Source: Mesostigma viride (lineage: Eukaryota; Streptophyta; Mesostigmatophyceae; Mesostigmatales; Mesostigmataceae). Taken from it: a DNA stretch of 31,016 nt. The translations under genes and the position numbers were made by a program. The stretch is from the NCBI GenBank assembly GCA_009746045.1, contig RPFO01001545.1, forward strand, positions 1 through 31,016, given 5' to 3'. Below the pieces are notes generated by a model. The model saw only the letters and a program-made list of their open reading frames with translations, was not told the DNA's origin and did no database searches. Positions 22,894-31,000 of the stretch are shown here, piece after piece (the first letter of the stretch is position 1; each line of letters opens with the position of its first letter).

Positions 22894-23064
22894 ATGGGGT
22901 GCTGTCCGGGCAAGCTGACGACGCCTCGCCGCGAGCGACAGTCGATCGAGGTCGACGGCCGGGTGGTGTACGAATCCAAGTTCGAGAACAGCTCCCGAGG
23001 GGCGGACGGGGACTCGGTGCGGATGGCGGGCGAGGGGAGGAGGGAGCCCCGATTTCATCTGTGA
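22894..23064 (+). CDS. Small MGCC protein, predicted lipid-anchored
   Basis: 56 aa. It begins MGCCPGKLTTPRRE: Gly2 with following small/Cys residues fits N-myristoylation, and Cys3-Cys4 could be palmitoylated. The rest is hydrophilic and charged (SIEVDGRVVYESKFENSS), with no membrane helix. ATG 22894 is chosen because the lipidation signal begins there. It is followed 21 bp later by a second gene with an MGNCC start. Likely peripheral membrane protein of virion or host membrane (inference). Confidence 0.5.
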   Translation: MGCCPGKLTTPRRERQSIEVDGRVVYESKFENSSRGADGDSVRMAGEGRREPRFHL

Positions 23065-23085
23065 CCGTCTAGATAGACACGCGGG

Positions 23086-23269
23086 ATGGGGAATTGTTGC
23101 GCCGTTCCGAGGCGCGAGACGGACGAGAAGGTCGAGGATTTCTACGCGCGACGACGCGACTCGTTGCCCCCCGGCATGCGCGCGGTGATACGTACCGTTC
23201 GAGAAGGTCCAGGCCGAGAAGAAGGGGCAGCAGACGGCGCCCGCGGACGCGTCTATCCGGATCCCGTGA
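23086..23269 (+). CDS. Small MGNCC protein, predicted lipid-anchored, frameshift near 23200
   Basis: It begins MGNCCAVPRRETDEKVEDFY, a classic N-myristoylation plus palmitoylation start. The first frame is protein-like to about 23200 (RAVIRT). Beyond it, another frame gives a natural Lys/Gln-rich helix ending at TGA 23267-23269, only 17 bp into the convergent gene that ends at 23253. Staying in the first frame would instead run antisense through that gene to 23442. I therefore favour one indel near 23200 and a product of about 60 residues. No family beyond the lipidation signal. Confidence 0.45.
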
Positions 23270-24671
23270 CGGAGGACAACGCGGCTCTCGCTAAGGCTCC
23301 GATGGCGCCCGTCGTACTGAACGCCTCTTCCTCCGCCGAGCCCGTGTCCATGTCCCGGAACTCTATCTTGCCTCTCTCGTTCTCCAGTCTCTCCAGCCTC
23401 TCCTGGTACTCCGTGTCGAGTCTCTGTTTGGATTCGCGGTAACCGGCGTCTTGTTCCGCCATAGCGTCGAACATGCGCATCTTCGAGTTCTTGTCGGCCA
23501 TTTCCTGCTTGACCACGTCCGACACGGACGAATTGTAAAATGTCCCTTCGTCTTCAACGTCTTATGGTCGCCGTCCGGATACCGGATGATCACCACTCCC
23601 TTTTTGTCGTCGACGACCACGGCGCCCGACTTCACGAGGTAGTTGATCAGCAGATCCAGGGACGCCTTTTCGTACCGTCCTTCAGCTTGGTGTCCGTGTA
23701 CGTCTGCGCGACGGCCCTTGCCGCTCGTCGGGATTGCACGTACGCGTTCGTGGTCCCCGCGAACACGGCCGAGTCCCGCACGTTGCGGTTCGGGTTCAAC
23801 AAGGCCATGCCCGCGACCAGGTCGGCCGGCATCTTCTGTCCGGCGAGGTTGAACAGCATCGGGATCGCGCTCACCAGGAACCAGCCTCGATCCTTCTCGT
23901 CCTCGCCCGACAGGATCTGCGTCGTCCGAGACCCAGCAGGGTGACCTTCACCCACGCGGGCATGAAGTCGATGATCTGCTCGATCGCGGGGATCGACATG
24001 ATCAGACGGGACGCGTCGCCCGCCGACAGGACGAGGCGCTTCACCACCGTCTGGATCATGTTCATGACGCGCGCGGGGATGAGGCGGCGGAGGAAGCGGA
24101 AACGCTGGTGCACCCGCATGCTGTCCGCCACGATCTCGCACAACGTCCGCTTGTCCATATCCCGGTAATCCGTCGCCGGCTTGCCCTCCAACGCGGCGGC
24201 GATCGATATCAGCTGCGGCACGTGTTCTTGGGACGCGTGCTCGTTCATCATGTCCGCGCACAGTCGGCGAGTGACCTCGCTCACCCGCGCGTGCGAGATC
24301 ATGTCGCACATCTGCTCGCGGTTCATGCCGCGGATGTACGAGTCGGGGTACCGGGGGTACACGGCCTTGAAGATCTCGACGGCCCTGTGCCTCGGCATCC
24401 CCTTGGCGACCCCCTTGTTGCAGAACTCGGGCGCGTCCTCTCCCTCGTATTCCAGCCCCTCCTGCGCGGCGGCTTCGAGGGCGGCCGACATCATCACGTG
24501 GCGAGCGCTCGGCCGCGTCCGTTTCGCGGGTGACCGTTTCTTGGTCGCGGCGGCTCTCGGCTTCGTCCGCTTGGTCTTGGCCGAAGTACCGGTGCCACCG
24601 GCGGTCTTCTTCGTCCCGCCGCCGGCGGTCTTCCTCGTCCTCGCGCGCGACCGTTTCGTCCCGGCCGGCAT
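23253..24671 (-). CDS. GVAKG-family protein, paralogue B, frame broken three times
   Basis: Starts at ATG 24671 with a Lys/Arg/Thr-rich tail (TKRSRARTRKTAGG..., KRTKPRAAATKKRS). The family domain follows: GLEYEGEDAPEFCNKGVAKG, then MNREQMCDMIS, ADMMNEH, ISIAAALEGKP, LCEIVADSMRVHQRFRFLRR. Homology to paralogue C (24720) then continues, but the frame changes near 23935, again near 23665 (an AAAA run) and near 23540 (a TTTT run). It ends as a charged coiled coil (KNSKMRMFDAMAEQDAGYRE, LDTEYQERLERLENERGK) at TAG 23253. Total span is about 470 codons, close to the 428 of paralogue C. The three short open frames on this strand are therefore fragments of one gene. Confidence 0.65.
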
Positions 24672-24719
24672 GTCGTCGCGTCTCTATCATGCATGCTATA
24701 GAGACACATTTTGTTCGTC

Positions 24720-26006
24720 TTACCGCCTAGTACTGCCCCCGAAATAGCCGGCGTCGTATCGGACCGCGTCGCTTCTCCCTGGCCGCACCGCGGTAGGGAG
24801 TTCCGGTCCGTACGCGACCTGCGCGTCGGTTTCCGGGGGCGACGCGAGGTACTCGGCCATCGCCTCTCTCACTCGGTCGACGGCGGAGGCGCCGTACCCC
24901 GCGGCCGCGTCCCGCCACTCCGTCGCCTTCTCCGCGGCCATGGGGCCGTACACGCGGGCCGCGTCCCCCGCTTCTCCGGCCTTCTGCATGCCCCACTCCA
25001 GGGCTCGGGAGGACATCTCTCTCAATCGATCCTGGAAACTCGGACCTTCGACCGACGGCGCCGGGTCGTCGAAGAGGATGTCGTGCGCGTGTCGGGGAGC
25101 CGCCGAGGTGTTCTGCGTGACGGGCGACGTCCCGGGCGGCCGCGTGGACTCGCCGCCTCCGTCCGGCATCCCCGCCAGCGATTGGCCCAATGTGGACGGG
25201 ACGGGAGTCTTGGCGAGCTGGAGGAGCGTGGGGATCGCGGTCGCCGTGAACCCGGCCTTCAGCACGCCGTTGGGCTGGTACATGCTCCTGAGCGCGCCCA
25301 TACCGAGCATCGCGCCTCGCAGCCACAAAGGGGCCTGGCCCAGCACGCTCTCGACCCCCGGGGCGGACAACACGATCTGGCCGAGCTGGGCGGCGTCGCC
25401 CGCCGCGCCCGCGGCCTTGCGCGCGAAATCGGAGATCGACTTCATCGCGCGGGTCGGGACGAGTTTGCGCAGGAAGCGGAACCGCTGGTGCGGCTTCAGA
25501 CGCTCGGAGATCATCTCGCACAAGATCCGCTTCGGGATGCCCGCGTACGCGTCCGCCGGTCTGTCGTCGAGCGCGGCGGCGATCGCCACGAGGTGCGCCA
25601 TCCTCCCCGGGTCGGTGTTGGCGTCCATCAGTTTCGCGCACACGAGTTTGGTCATGGCGTCCACGGCGTCGTACGACATCTTCTCGCACATCTCGTCGCG
25701 CGTCATCTCCTGCAGCTGGGCTTCCGGGAAGTCCGGGTACACCGCCCGGAAAAGCCTCAGCGCCCTGGCCATCGTCAGCCCCTTGGCGACCCCGTGGGAG
25801 CAGAACGGGGCGTCCTCGCCGGGGTACTCGAGTCCCGGGGCCGTGGCCGACGCGAACGCCGCCGCCATGACGGCGTGGTGCCGCGACCGCGGGCGGGTCG
25901 TCCCGCGCACATCCCACGCGCTCCTCGCCATGTCGTCCGAACGCGGCGCGGCGCCAGGAGGGCGTCGCGTCGACGGGACGCGCGTCGATCTGCGATTCGT
26001 CGGCAT
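24720..26006 (-). CDS. GVAKG-family protein, paralogue C, intact
   Basis: 428 aa from ATG 26006; a reverse-strand GGCATAAAAATC (26036-26047) stands about 30-40 bp upstream. Residues about 45-190 hold the family domain: GLEYPGEDAPFCSHGVAKGL, FRAVYPDFPEAQLQEM, RDEMCEKMSYDAVDAM, VAIAAALDDRPADAYAG, LCEMISERLKPHQRFRFLRK. Then comes a weakly hydrophobic helical middle with WLRGAMLGMG and TAIPTLLQLA, and an Ala-rich amphipathic C-terminus (WGMQKAGEAGDAARVYGPMA...). It is tandem to paralogue B (48 bp apart) with the same orientation. The role is unknown; amphipathic helices and several copies per genome suggest a structural or membrane-associated virion protein (inference). Confidence 0.7.
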   Translation of the reverse strand: MPTNRRSTRVPSTRRPPGAAPRSDDMARSAWDVRGTTRPRSRHHAVMAAAFASATAPGLEYPGEDAPFCSHGVAKGLTMARALRLFRAVYPDFPEAQLQEMTRDEMCEKMSYDAVDAMTKLVCAKLMDANTDPGRMAHLVAIAAALDDRPADAYAGIPKRILCEMISERLKPHQRFRFLRKLVPTRAMKSISDFARKAAGAAGDAAQLGQIVLSAPGVESVLGQAPLWLRGAMLGMGALRSMYQPNGVLKAGFTATAIPTLLQLAKTPVPSTLGQSLAGMPDGGGESTRPPGTSPVTQNTSAAPRHAHDILFDDPAPSVEGPSFQDRLREMSSRALEWGMQKAGEAGDAARVYGPMAAEKATEWRDAAAGYGASAVDRVREAMAEYLASPPETDAQVAYGPELPTAVRPGRSDAVRYDAGYFGGSTRR

Positions 26007-26070
26007 CGTTTGTCGGTATATCTAGTCCAGCCGAAGATTTTTATGCCGATCGGTACATAAACGGGGCGGC

Positions 26071-26334
26071 ATGACAGACTCGTCGCCCGCGACGGCAGCC
26101 GGAGACACGGAGACCGCAAAGGACGAGTCGGACGTCCCGTTGTTCCTGCGGAACATGGAGATCGAATTCGCGCGCAGACAAGCCGCCGGGACGTTGAACA
26201 CGTCCGTCGGGAACTGCCCGGTCCAGCCCACGTTGGTGGACATCAACCGCGCGCGGTACGCCGCGGAGGACGCGAGACGCGCGAAGGAGGCCGCGGAGGC
26301 CAAGGCGGAACGGCGAGGGTGGCCGAAGCCATGA
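26071..26334 (+). CDS. Small hypothetical protein
   Basis: 87 aa, acidic Ser/Thr/Ala-rich start, then LFLRNMEIEFARRQAAGTLN, a short middle with NCPVQPTLVDINRARYAA, and a charged C-terminal helix (EDARRAKEAAEAKAERRG). It is divergent from paralogue C across 64 bp of AT-rich promoter. Its stop overlaps the next start as ATGA at 26331-26334. No family recognised. Confidence 0.5.
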   Translation: MTDSSPATAAGDTETAKDESDVPLFLRNMEIEFARRQAAGTLNTSVGNCPVQPTLVDINRARYAAEDARRAKEAAEAKAERRGWPKP

Positions 26335-26540
26335 CGAATCCGGACTTCGCCGCGTGTCGCGAAGAATTGCGCGCCGCCTACGAGGACACCGAGGGTGTCC
26401 CGTTCTTCATTTACGGCGCCAGGAGGTGGAAGGCCGAGGACGATTTCGCCCGCAAGTTCTGGGCGTTCCGCAAGTTCGTCCGGAAAGAGGCCGAGAGACT
26501 CGAGTACGAGTCGTGCCTCCGGATCATGGACGCCCGTTAA
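26331..26540 (+). CDS. Small hypothetical protein, ATGA-coupled
   Basis: 69 aa from ATG 26331, overlapping the previous stop by the ATGA tetranucleotide; an in-frame ATG at 26319 is the alternative. It looks like a compact charged helical protein: CREELRAAYEDTEGVPFFIY, ARRWKAEDDFARKFWAFRKF, EAERLEYESCLRIMD. AATAAA follows at 26617. In a eukaryotic virus such an overlap needs reinitiation, a separate promoter, or an indel joining the two frames. Confidence 0.5.
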   Translation: MTNPDFAACREELRAAYEDTEGVPFFIYGARRWKAEDDFARKFWAFRKFVRKEAERLEYESCLRIMDAR

Positions 26541-26616
26541 AATCCCGGGAAAACGCCGAACCCGTCGGAGCACGAACTCAACGGTTCGAGCTTCCCGCCT
26601 CCCGCTTATGCTTATG

Positions 26617-26622
26617 AATAAA
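26617..26622 (+). terminator. AATAAA-like polyadenylation signal
   Basis: AATAAA about 77 bp after the stop at 26540, in an AT-rich tract. Confidence 0.35.
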
Positions 26623-26717
26623 CGAACCATTTACGTCCTATTTATTCTCGCACATGTCACGTGGAACCACCATCGTAGGATCGCGCGCGGAGTGTCGGTT
26701 AGACGGTAGATCGCGCG

Positions 26718-27238
26718 TCACTTTTTAGAACGTTTGCGCGCGGAAGAGGTAGAACGGCGCGCGGTCGGCCCGGTACGAGCCGACGCGGTACGACGGCGGT
26801 GTCTCTTCTGCGCCTCGTCGTGGTCCCCGCCGGCGGGTATGAAGTCGATGTTCCCGTTCTCGAACGGGTAGTCGACCATGGGGATGTCGTCCATGTCGAT
26901 CGCGTACGGGTTCTGAGGCGCGACGAACCCGTTCGGAACGGGGATCGCGATGTTGGGGTCTTGGAAGAGCCGGTCGGGAGGCGCGTGCCCGGCGCGTCCA
27001 TCGGGTCGTGGAGGTCGAGTCCCCGATTGAACATGGGATCGATGTTCGTGACCGCGTGGGACCGCGCCGAGTGCCGCGTCCGTGTCCGGGTCCGGGCCCG
27101 TGTCCGGCTCGCGCTCGCTCTCGTCATTCGCTTCTTGACGGTAGGGGCTCCGGTTCTCTTTCCGCCGGAGTGCGCGGGGCACGACGCCGAGTTGCGACAC
27201 CTGCGTCCGCTCGCGGTCGTGGCGCCACACCGTTTCAT
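26718..27238 (-). CDS. Protein with N-terminal Cys-Cys-Cys-His motif, frameshifted
   Basis: ATG 27238 opens with KRCGATTASGRRCRNSASCPAH, the C-x-x-x-T-x-x-G-x-x-C-x-N...C-x-x-H arrangement of short zinc-binding motifs found in phage and large-virus proteins. A basic Arg/Thr-rich stretch (RASASRTRARTRTRTRHSAR) follows, then IDPMFNRGLDLHDP. Near 26990 the coding signal moves to another frame that gives a Pro/Asp-rich segment (NGFVAPQNPYAIDMDD, PFENGNIDFIPAGGD) and a basic tail ending KRSKK at TGA 26718. One indel in the gccgggcac run explains this. AT-rich sequence upstream (about 27260-27283) is a fitting promoter. Confidence 0.5.
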
Positions 27239-27403
27239 GACCGGTCGCGATTCTATCGTATCCGGGGATATTTATTTACCTTTCGCGGCTTCTCGATCGT
27301 CCCGAATCGCGCACTTCACCTCCGGTGGTACCGCGCATCTCGTTCGCGCGCGGGGTGCGTTCGAACGGGGTCCGAAAATAATCGCGGGGTACCTCAACCG
27401 ACG

Positions 27404-28044
27404 ATGGCCGCGATCGCTCGATCAGTCCTCGCGCCTCCTTCCGCGCGGTATGGTCCTCGTCCTCGCCGATCCGTCGACGTCCGCGGCGGCGCGTTCGCGA
27501 AAACGTACTCGCGGGGCGAAAGCGGATCCTCCGACGAACCCGAGGGTCGCACCGTGTACCTGATAGGCCGCAACGAGCCCTACCGTCGCTACTTCGGCGT
27601 CCACACGATCGAGTCCGATCGCAAGTCCGGCGCCGGCCCGAGGCCGTACACCCATCTCGTGGCGTTCGACGAATCGGCCGTCGCCGTGGACATGGCGTGC
27701 CACATGACGGAGGACGACCGGGTGGGGAAGTCCGCGGACTACGTCCTGGAACACCCGAACATCGACCTCCTGCTGCTGCTGAAGCTGTGCCGGCCCGTCG
27801 ACCGGCTGGGGGAGGAGACGGCCGACGAAATGGAGTCCACGTTCCTGCACGCCGTCCCTTTCGCGGACGCCGAACGGATGTGCCGCGAGCGGGGCTTGGT
27901 GCTGACCGTGTTGGGGGCTACCTTGAACGAGGACAACGCCGTCACGAAGACGCACCTCGCAAAACACTACCCAAAGCCGATTACGCGGTCTACGCGTCCG
28001 CCCTGGACGCGTCGTGGGACGACGTCGCGGATCGACTAGACTAG
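27404..28044 (+). CDS. Hypothetical protein, frameshift near the C-terminus
   Basis: ATG 27404, with GAAAATAATCG about 25 bp upstream. It appears globular: RTVYLIGRNEPYRRYFGVH, PYTHLVAFDESAVAVDMACH, then NIDLLLLLKLCRPVDRL and RGLVLTVLGATLNEDN. The first frame runs on to 28039 as an unlikely Arg/Thr/Pro tail. The frame giving KADYAVYASALDASWDDVAD ends at TAG 28042-28044, and the switch lies near 27960-27972 by an AAAA run. The short distance and the better composition favour an indel. No family recognised. Confidence 0.55.
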
Positions 28045-28171
28045 CTACGGACTATGGTCTGTCTACGCGAGTGCATGAGAAGCATGAGAAGACGCGCGGT
28101 TTATAGGAACGGATTTTTATTAGTTAGGCATTCACACGTTCATTCGTCGCACGGGGCGAACGGATCGTCTT

Positions 28172-28687
28172 TCAGGCGTCCGTCTTGCCCGGCTCCTCTT
28201 CGGCATCGGCGAACTTCCCGGCCTTGCGGGTGGACGAGTTCCCGAGCAGGTACTTGAGCGCGAAATCGCCCGCGGTCCACCCGTTTTGCAACAGGTGCTG
28301 GCTCTGGATGGCCTGCCCCTTGCGCCGGATCTGGTTCAAACACTTGCGCACGTCCCCGACCGTCAGCTCGGGGATCGACGAACTCATGACCTTGTTCTTT
28401 TTGGGCTCGGTCTCGACGCCGGAATCGCCGGTCTCTTCGCGCGCCGCTCGCCTCGCGGGCTTGGCGCGCGAGTCGGTTTCCATCTTCACCTCGGCGACCG
28501 CCGGGGCGGGGGCGGGATCCGCGGAGGCGGACTCGGGCTTGTCGTGCGATGGGGCGGGGGCGGCGGCGGGGGCGTCCTTGGTCTTCCTGGCCTTCTTGGC
28601 CTTTGGTGGCCCGTCCGCCGTCGACGACTCGACCAGGATCTCGACGTCCTTGGACACGGAAGAGTGGGAGGCGTGAGAGGTCGTCAT
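28172..28687 (-). CDS. Hypothetical protein, disordered N-terminus, small C-terminal domain
   Basis: 171 aa. Residues 1-105 are low complexity (Ala/Pro/Lys/Asp/Glu with PKAKKARKTKDAPAA). Residues about 106-155 form a compact helical domain (IPELTVGDVRKCLNQIRRKG, QHLLQNGWTAGDFALKYLLG), followed by an acidic tail. The split into a tail and a small domain would suit a nucleic-acid- or partner-binding virion protein; that is inference. It is divergent from VLTF-3, with a CATAAAA box at 28775-28781 serving the other side. Confidence 0.55.
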   Translation of the reverse strand: MTTSHASHSSVSKDVEILVESSTADGPPKAKKARKTKDAPAAAPAPSHDKPESASADPAPAPAVAEVKMETDSRAKPARRAAREETGDSGVETEPKKNKVMSSSIPELTVGDVRKCLNQIRRKGQAIQSQHLLQNGWTAGDFALKYLLGNSSTRKAGKFADAEEEPGKTDA

Positions 28688-28774
28688 CGTGGGGTCGGAG
28701 GAGATCTATGCTACATGCGCGGAAAAAAGATCCCGTCCGCTGAACGAACCTCCCCGCCGACGCGACCGACGGAG

Positions 28775-28781
28775 CATAAAA
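28775..28781 (+). promoter_or_regulatory. CATAAAA box of the VLTF-3 gene
   Basis: GCATAAAAGGG context, about 50-70 bp before the candidate starts at 28832 and 28850. Confidence 0.5.
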
Positions 28782-28831
28782 GGGAGCGACCCGCTCGACC
28801 TCGGTCGCGAACGGAGAATCTGCGCGTTGTT

Positions 28832-30104
28832 ATGATAGGGACGAGCAGGATGTCCGCGCCGTCCGCGCCCTCGTCGGACGGGCGCGCCGTCCCGGCCGCG
28901 GCCAAAATATGTTCCTCTACTCCCGTGGTGACCGGACGCGTGAAGTCGGCGGGGATGTCCAAGACGCTGTCCACGGTGGAGTCCAAGATGCGGGAGTGCA
29001 TGGAATTTTTCGAGAAGAGGAGGGGGGAAGTCGACGCGATGAGGAAGGAGGTCCGGGACATGGAGGCGCGGCTCGAGGGGTCCTCGGACCCCGTCGAGGC
29101 GGCGGAGTTGAGGCGGAAGATCCGAAAGGCGGCGGACGCCGTACGGGTCATCGAGACGGGCGAGGACGAGATCGAGTTCCTGCTGGACGCCGCGCCCGTC
29201 TACCGAGACTACGTCGTGGCCGTATCGGATTCCAACCGGAAGCGCCAGAAGACGCAGGGAGGGGGGAGAAGACGGGAGGGGGGCCGAGACGGGAGGCGGG
29301 GCGAGCGGCGACTCGAAGCCGATCGACGTCAACCGTCGGTCCCTGTACCGCGATTTCATGAGGGCCATCGAACGGTACCACTACCTCCCGTTCGAGGACG
29401 AGCAGGGCCAGGTGGCCGTCGAGTGCCAGCGCGAGGACCAGATGGTCGTGTACGGTTTCTGCGCGGAGTGCGAGGTCAACATGGTGGAAGTCGTGGCGGA
29501 CGGCGCGCTCGTCTGCTCGCGATGCGGGACGTGCGAGCCCGCGCACAACGACGGCGTCGAGGCGTTCCCCTACGGCACCTCGATCAACAACGCGGACTAC
29601 TGCTACAAGCGCATCAACCATTTCAACGAGACGCTGTCCCAATTCCACGCGCGCGAACGGTCCGTCATCCCCGACGAGGTCGTGGACGCCGTGCGCGCGG
29701 AGTTCAAGAAGGCGCGCATGACCGCCGCCTCGGACATCACCCCCGAGAACGTGCGCAAGTTCCTGCGGAAGTTGAAGATGTCCAAGTTCTTCGAACACCG
29801 GTTCCAGATCACGCACATCCTCGCGGGCACGTCGCCGCCCACCATGACCACGGAGCAGGAGGAGCGGTTGCGGAACATGTTCCGCATGATGCAGGCCCCC
29901 TTCGAGGAGGTCTGTCCCAAGGACCGCAAGAATTTTTTGAACTACTCCTACTGCCTGCACAAACTGTGCGAGCTCATGAGCTACGACCAGTTCATCCCGT
30001 ACTTCCCCCTGCTGAAGAGCCGGGAGAAGCTGTGGGGACAGGATGTCATTTGGAAGGGGATTTGCAAAAAGTTGGGGTGGCAGTACATTCCTAGCACTTC
30101 GTGA
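28832..30104 (+). CDS. VLTF-3-like late transcription factor (A2L family), frameshift in a poly-G stretch
   Basis: The N-terminal half (28832-about 29260) has the family's helical region: ESKMRECMEFFEKRRGEVDA, AADAVRVIETGEDEIEFLLD and AAPVYRDYVV. The C-terminal half (from about 29310) shows YLPFEDEQGQ, FCAECEVNMVEVVADGALVC with SRCG (a zinc ribbon C-x2-C ... C-x2-C), YCYKRINHFNETLSQF, VRKFLRKLKMSKFFEH and YFPLLKSREKLWGQD. These are strong VLTF-3 signatures. The halves lie in different frames; the change falls among G6 and G5 runs at 29265-29300. The start is ATG 28832 or 28850. VLTF-3 is a core NCLDV gene for late transcription, so loss is unlikely and an indel in the read is the likely cause. 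Confidence 0.9.
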
Positions 30105-30220
30105 GACGCGGATCGCGATACCGAGGTGATGAATGTTATTTTATTATGATTATGAATACGAATTGTCTTGCATGCGCATACGATCGAGCTCACACGCCCA
30201 ACTACGTTTCTACGACGCGG

Positions 30221-31000
30221 TCACTCCGCGTCCATCTGGTCGCCCGAAATCTTCGGGGCCAGCGCGTACAGCAGCGTCCCCAGGTCTCCCACGCGGTACT
30301 TGACGATGATGGGGTACTCGGGACTCAGGAACAGGTTCACACTGCTGCACAGTCCGCCCGCCTTCGCGAACGTGCACAGGTATCGCAGCGAGAACTCCTC
30401 GTCGATCGCGTCGTCCTCCCCCGTCTCCACCTTCATGTTGGGGAACGTCTTCCCGATTTCGAGCACGCACGACCCGATGTCGCCCTCGCACGCGAACACG
30501 ATGTCCTCGCCCGTGCACTTGATCCTCACGTTGTCGGACACGATCGACAGGTCGCGGCAGATCTTTTGGAATTCCGAGCTCGCCATCGTCACGAGCGTCA
30601 TGTACTGCTTTTCGGGGATGCTGAGGGACTGCTCGTCGATGTCCAGCAGCTTCATCTTGTACGACCACCTCGCGCTCTTGTCCGCGTTCGAGATGTGGAT
30701 CTCCATCACGTCCATGGACGCCGCGTCCAACTTCATCTCCAGTTCGTCCGACACCCCGACGTTCTTGATCAGTTTGAACATGTTCACCAGGCTGATGCCC
30801 ACCGTGCACGGTTTCGTGCAGACGTACTCCTCGATCTTATCGGCCTCCAACAGCACGTGGAATAGGGCGCAGTGCGCGTTGTCGAAGGCCGTGATGCGGA
30901 CGCCGTCCGATCCGAAGTAGAAGTTCACGTCGTTGGTCAGCTCTTTCAACGCCTCCACCAGCAGCTTGATAGAGGACCCTTGGACTGTCCGGAACTCCAT
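30221..31000 (-). CDS. PCNA-like sliding clamp
   Basis: 259 aa, the usual PCNA length. Recognisable elements are the N-terminal FRTVQGSSIKLLVEALKELT, NFYFGSDGVRITAFDNAHCA (cf. the family's GI-x-x-x-A-x-D-x-x-H), the interdomain loop region around MDVMEIHISNADKS, SIVSDNVRIKCTGEDIVFAC in domain 2, and FSLRYLCTFAKAGGLCSSVN with a closing LLYALAPKI. It would form the trimeric ring that tethers the viral DNA polymerase. The start at ATG 31000 gives the normal family N-terminus; only 16 bp of upstream sequence is in the window. AT-rich sequence lies downstream (30130-30165). It converges on the VLTF-3 gene across 116 bp. Confidence 0.93.
   Translation of the reverse strand: MEFRTVQGSSIKLLVEALKELTNDVNFYFGSDGVRITAFDNAHCALFHVLLEADKIEEYVCTKPCTVGISLVNMFKLIKNVGVSDELEMKLDAASMDVMEIHISNADKSARWSYKMKLLDIDEQSLSIPEKQYMTLVTMASSEFQKICRDLSIVSDNVRIKCTGEDIVFACEGDIGSCVLEIGKTFPNMKVETGEDDAIDEEFSLRYLCTFAKAGGLCSSVNLFLSPEYPIIVKYRVGDLGTLLYALAPKISGDQMDAE

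Noticed and set aside
23363-23635. Separate small gene starting MKSGAVVV
   Set aside because: Its sequence continues the frame of paralogue B on both sides once indels are allowed; treated as a fragment of that gene.
24711-26060. 449-residue plus-strand open frame opposite paralogue C
   Set aside because: Composition is Arg/His/Gly noise; the reverse-strand frame is conserved with paralogue B.
26799-27563. 254-residue plus-strand open frame
   Set aside because: Antisense to the Cys/His-motif gene and it ends inside another gene in a different frame; no credible domain.
28286-28831. Upstream extension of the VLTF-3 frame to 28286
   Set aside because: It is antisense to the 28172-28687 gene and crosses the CATAAAA box; the true start is at 28832 or 28850.
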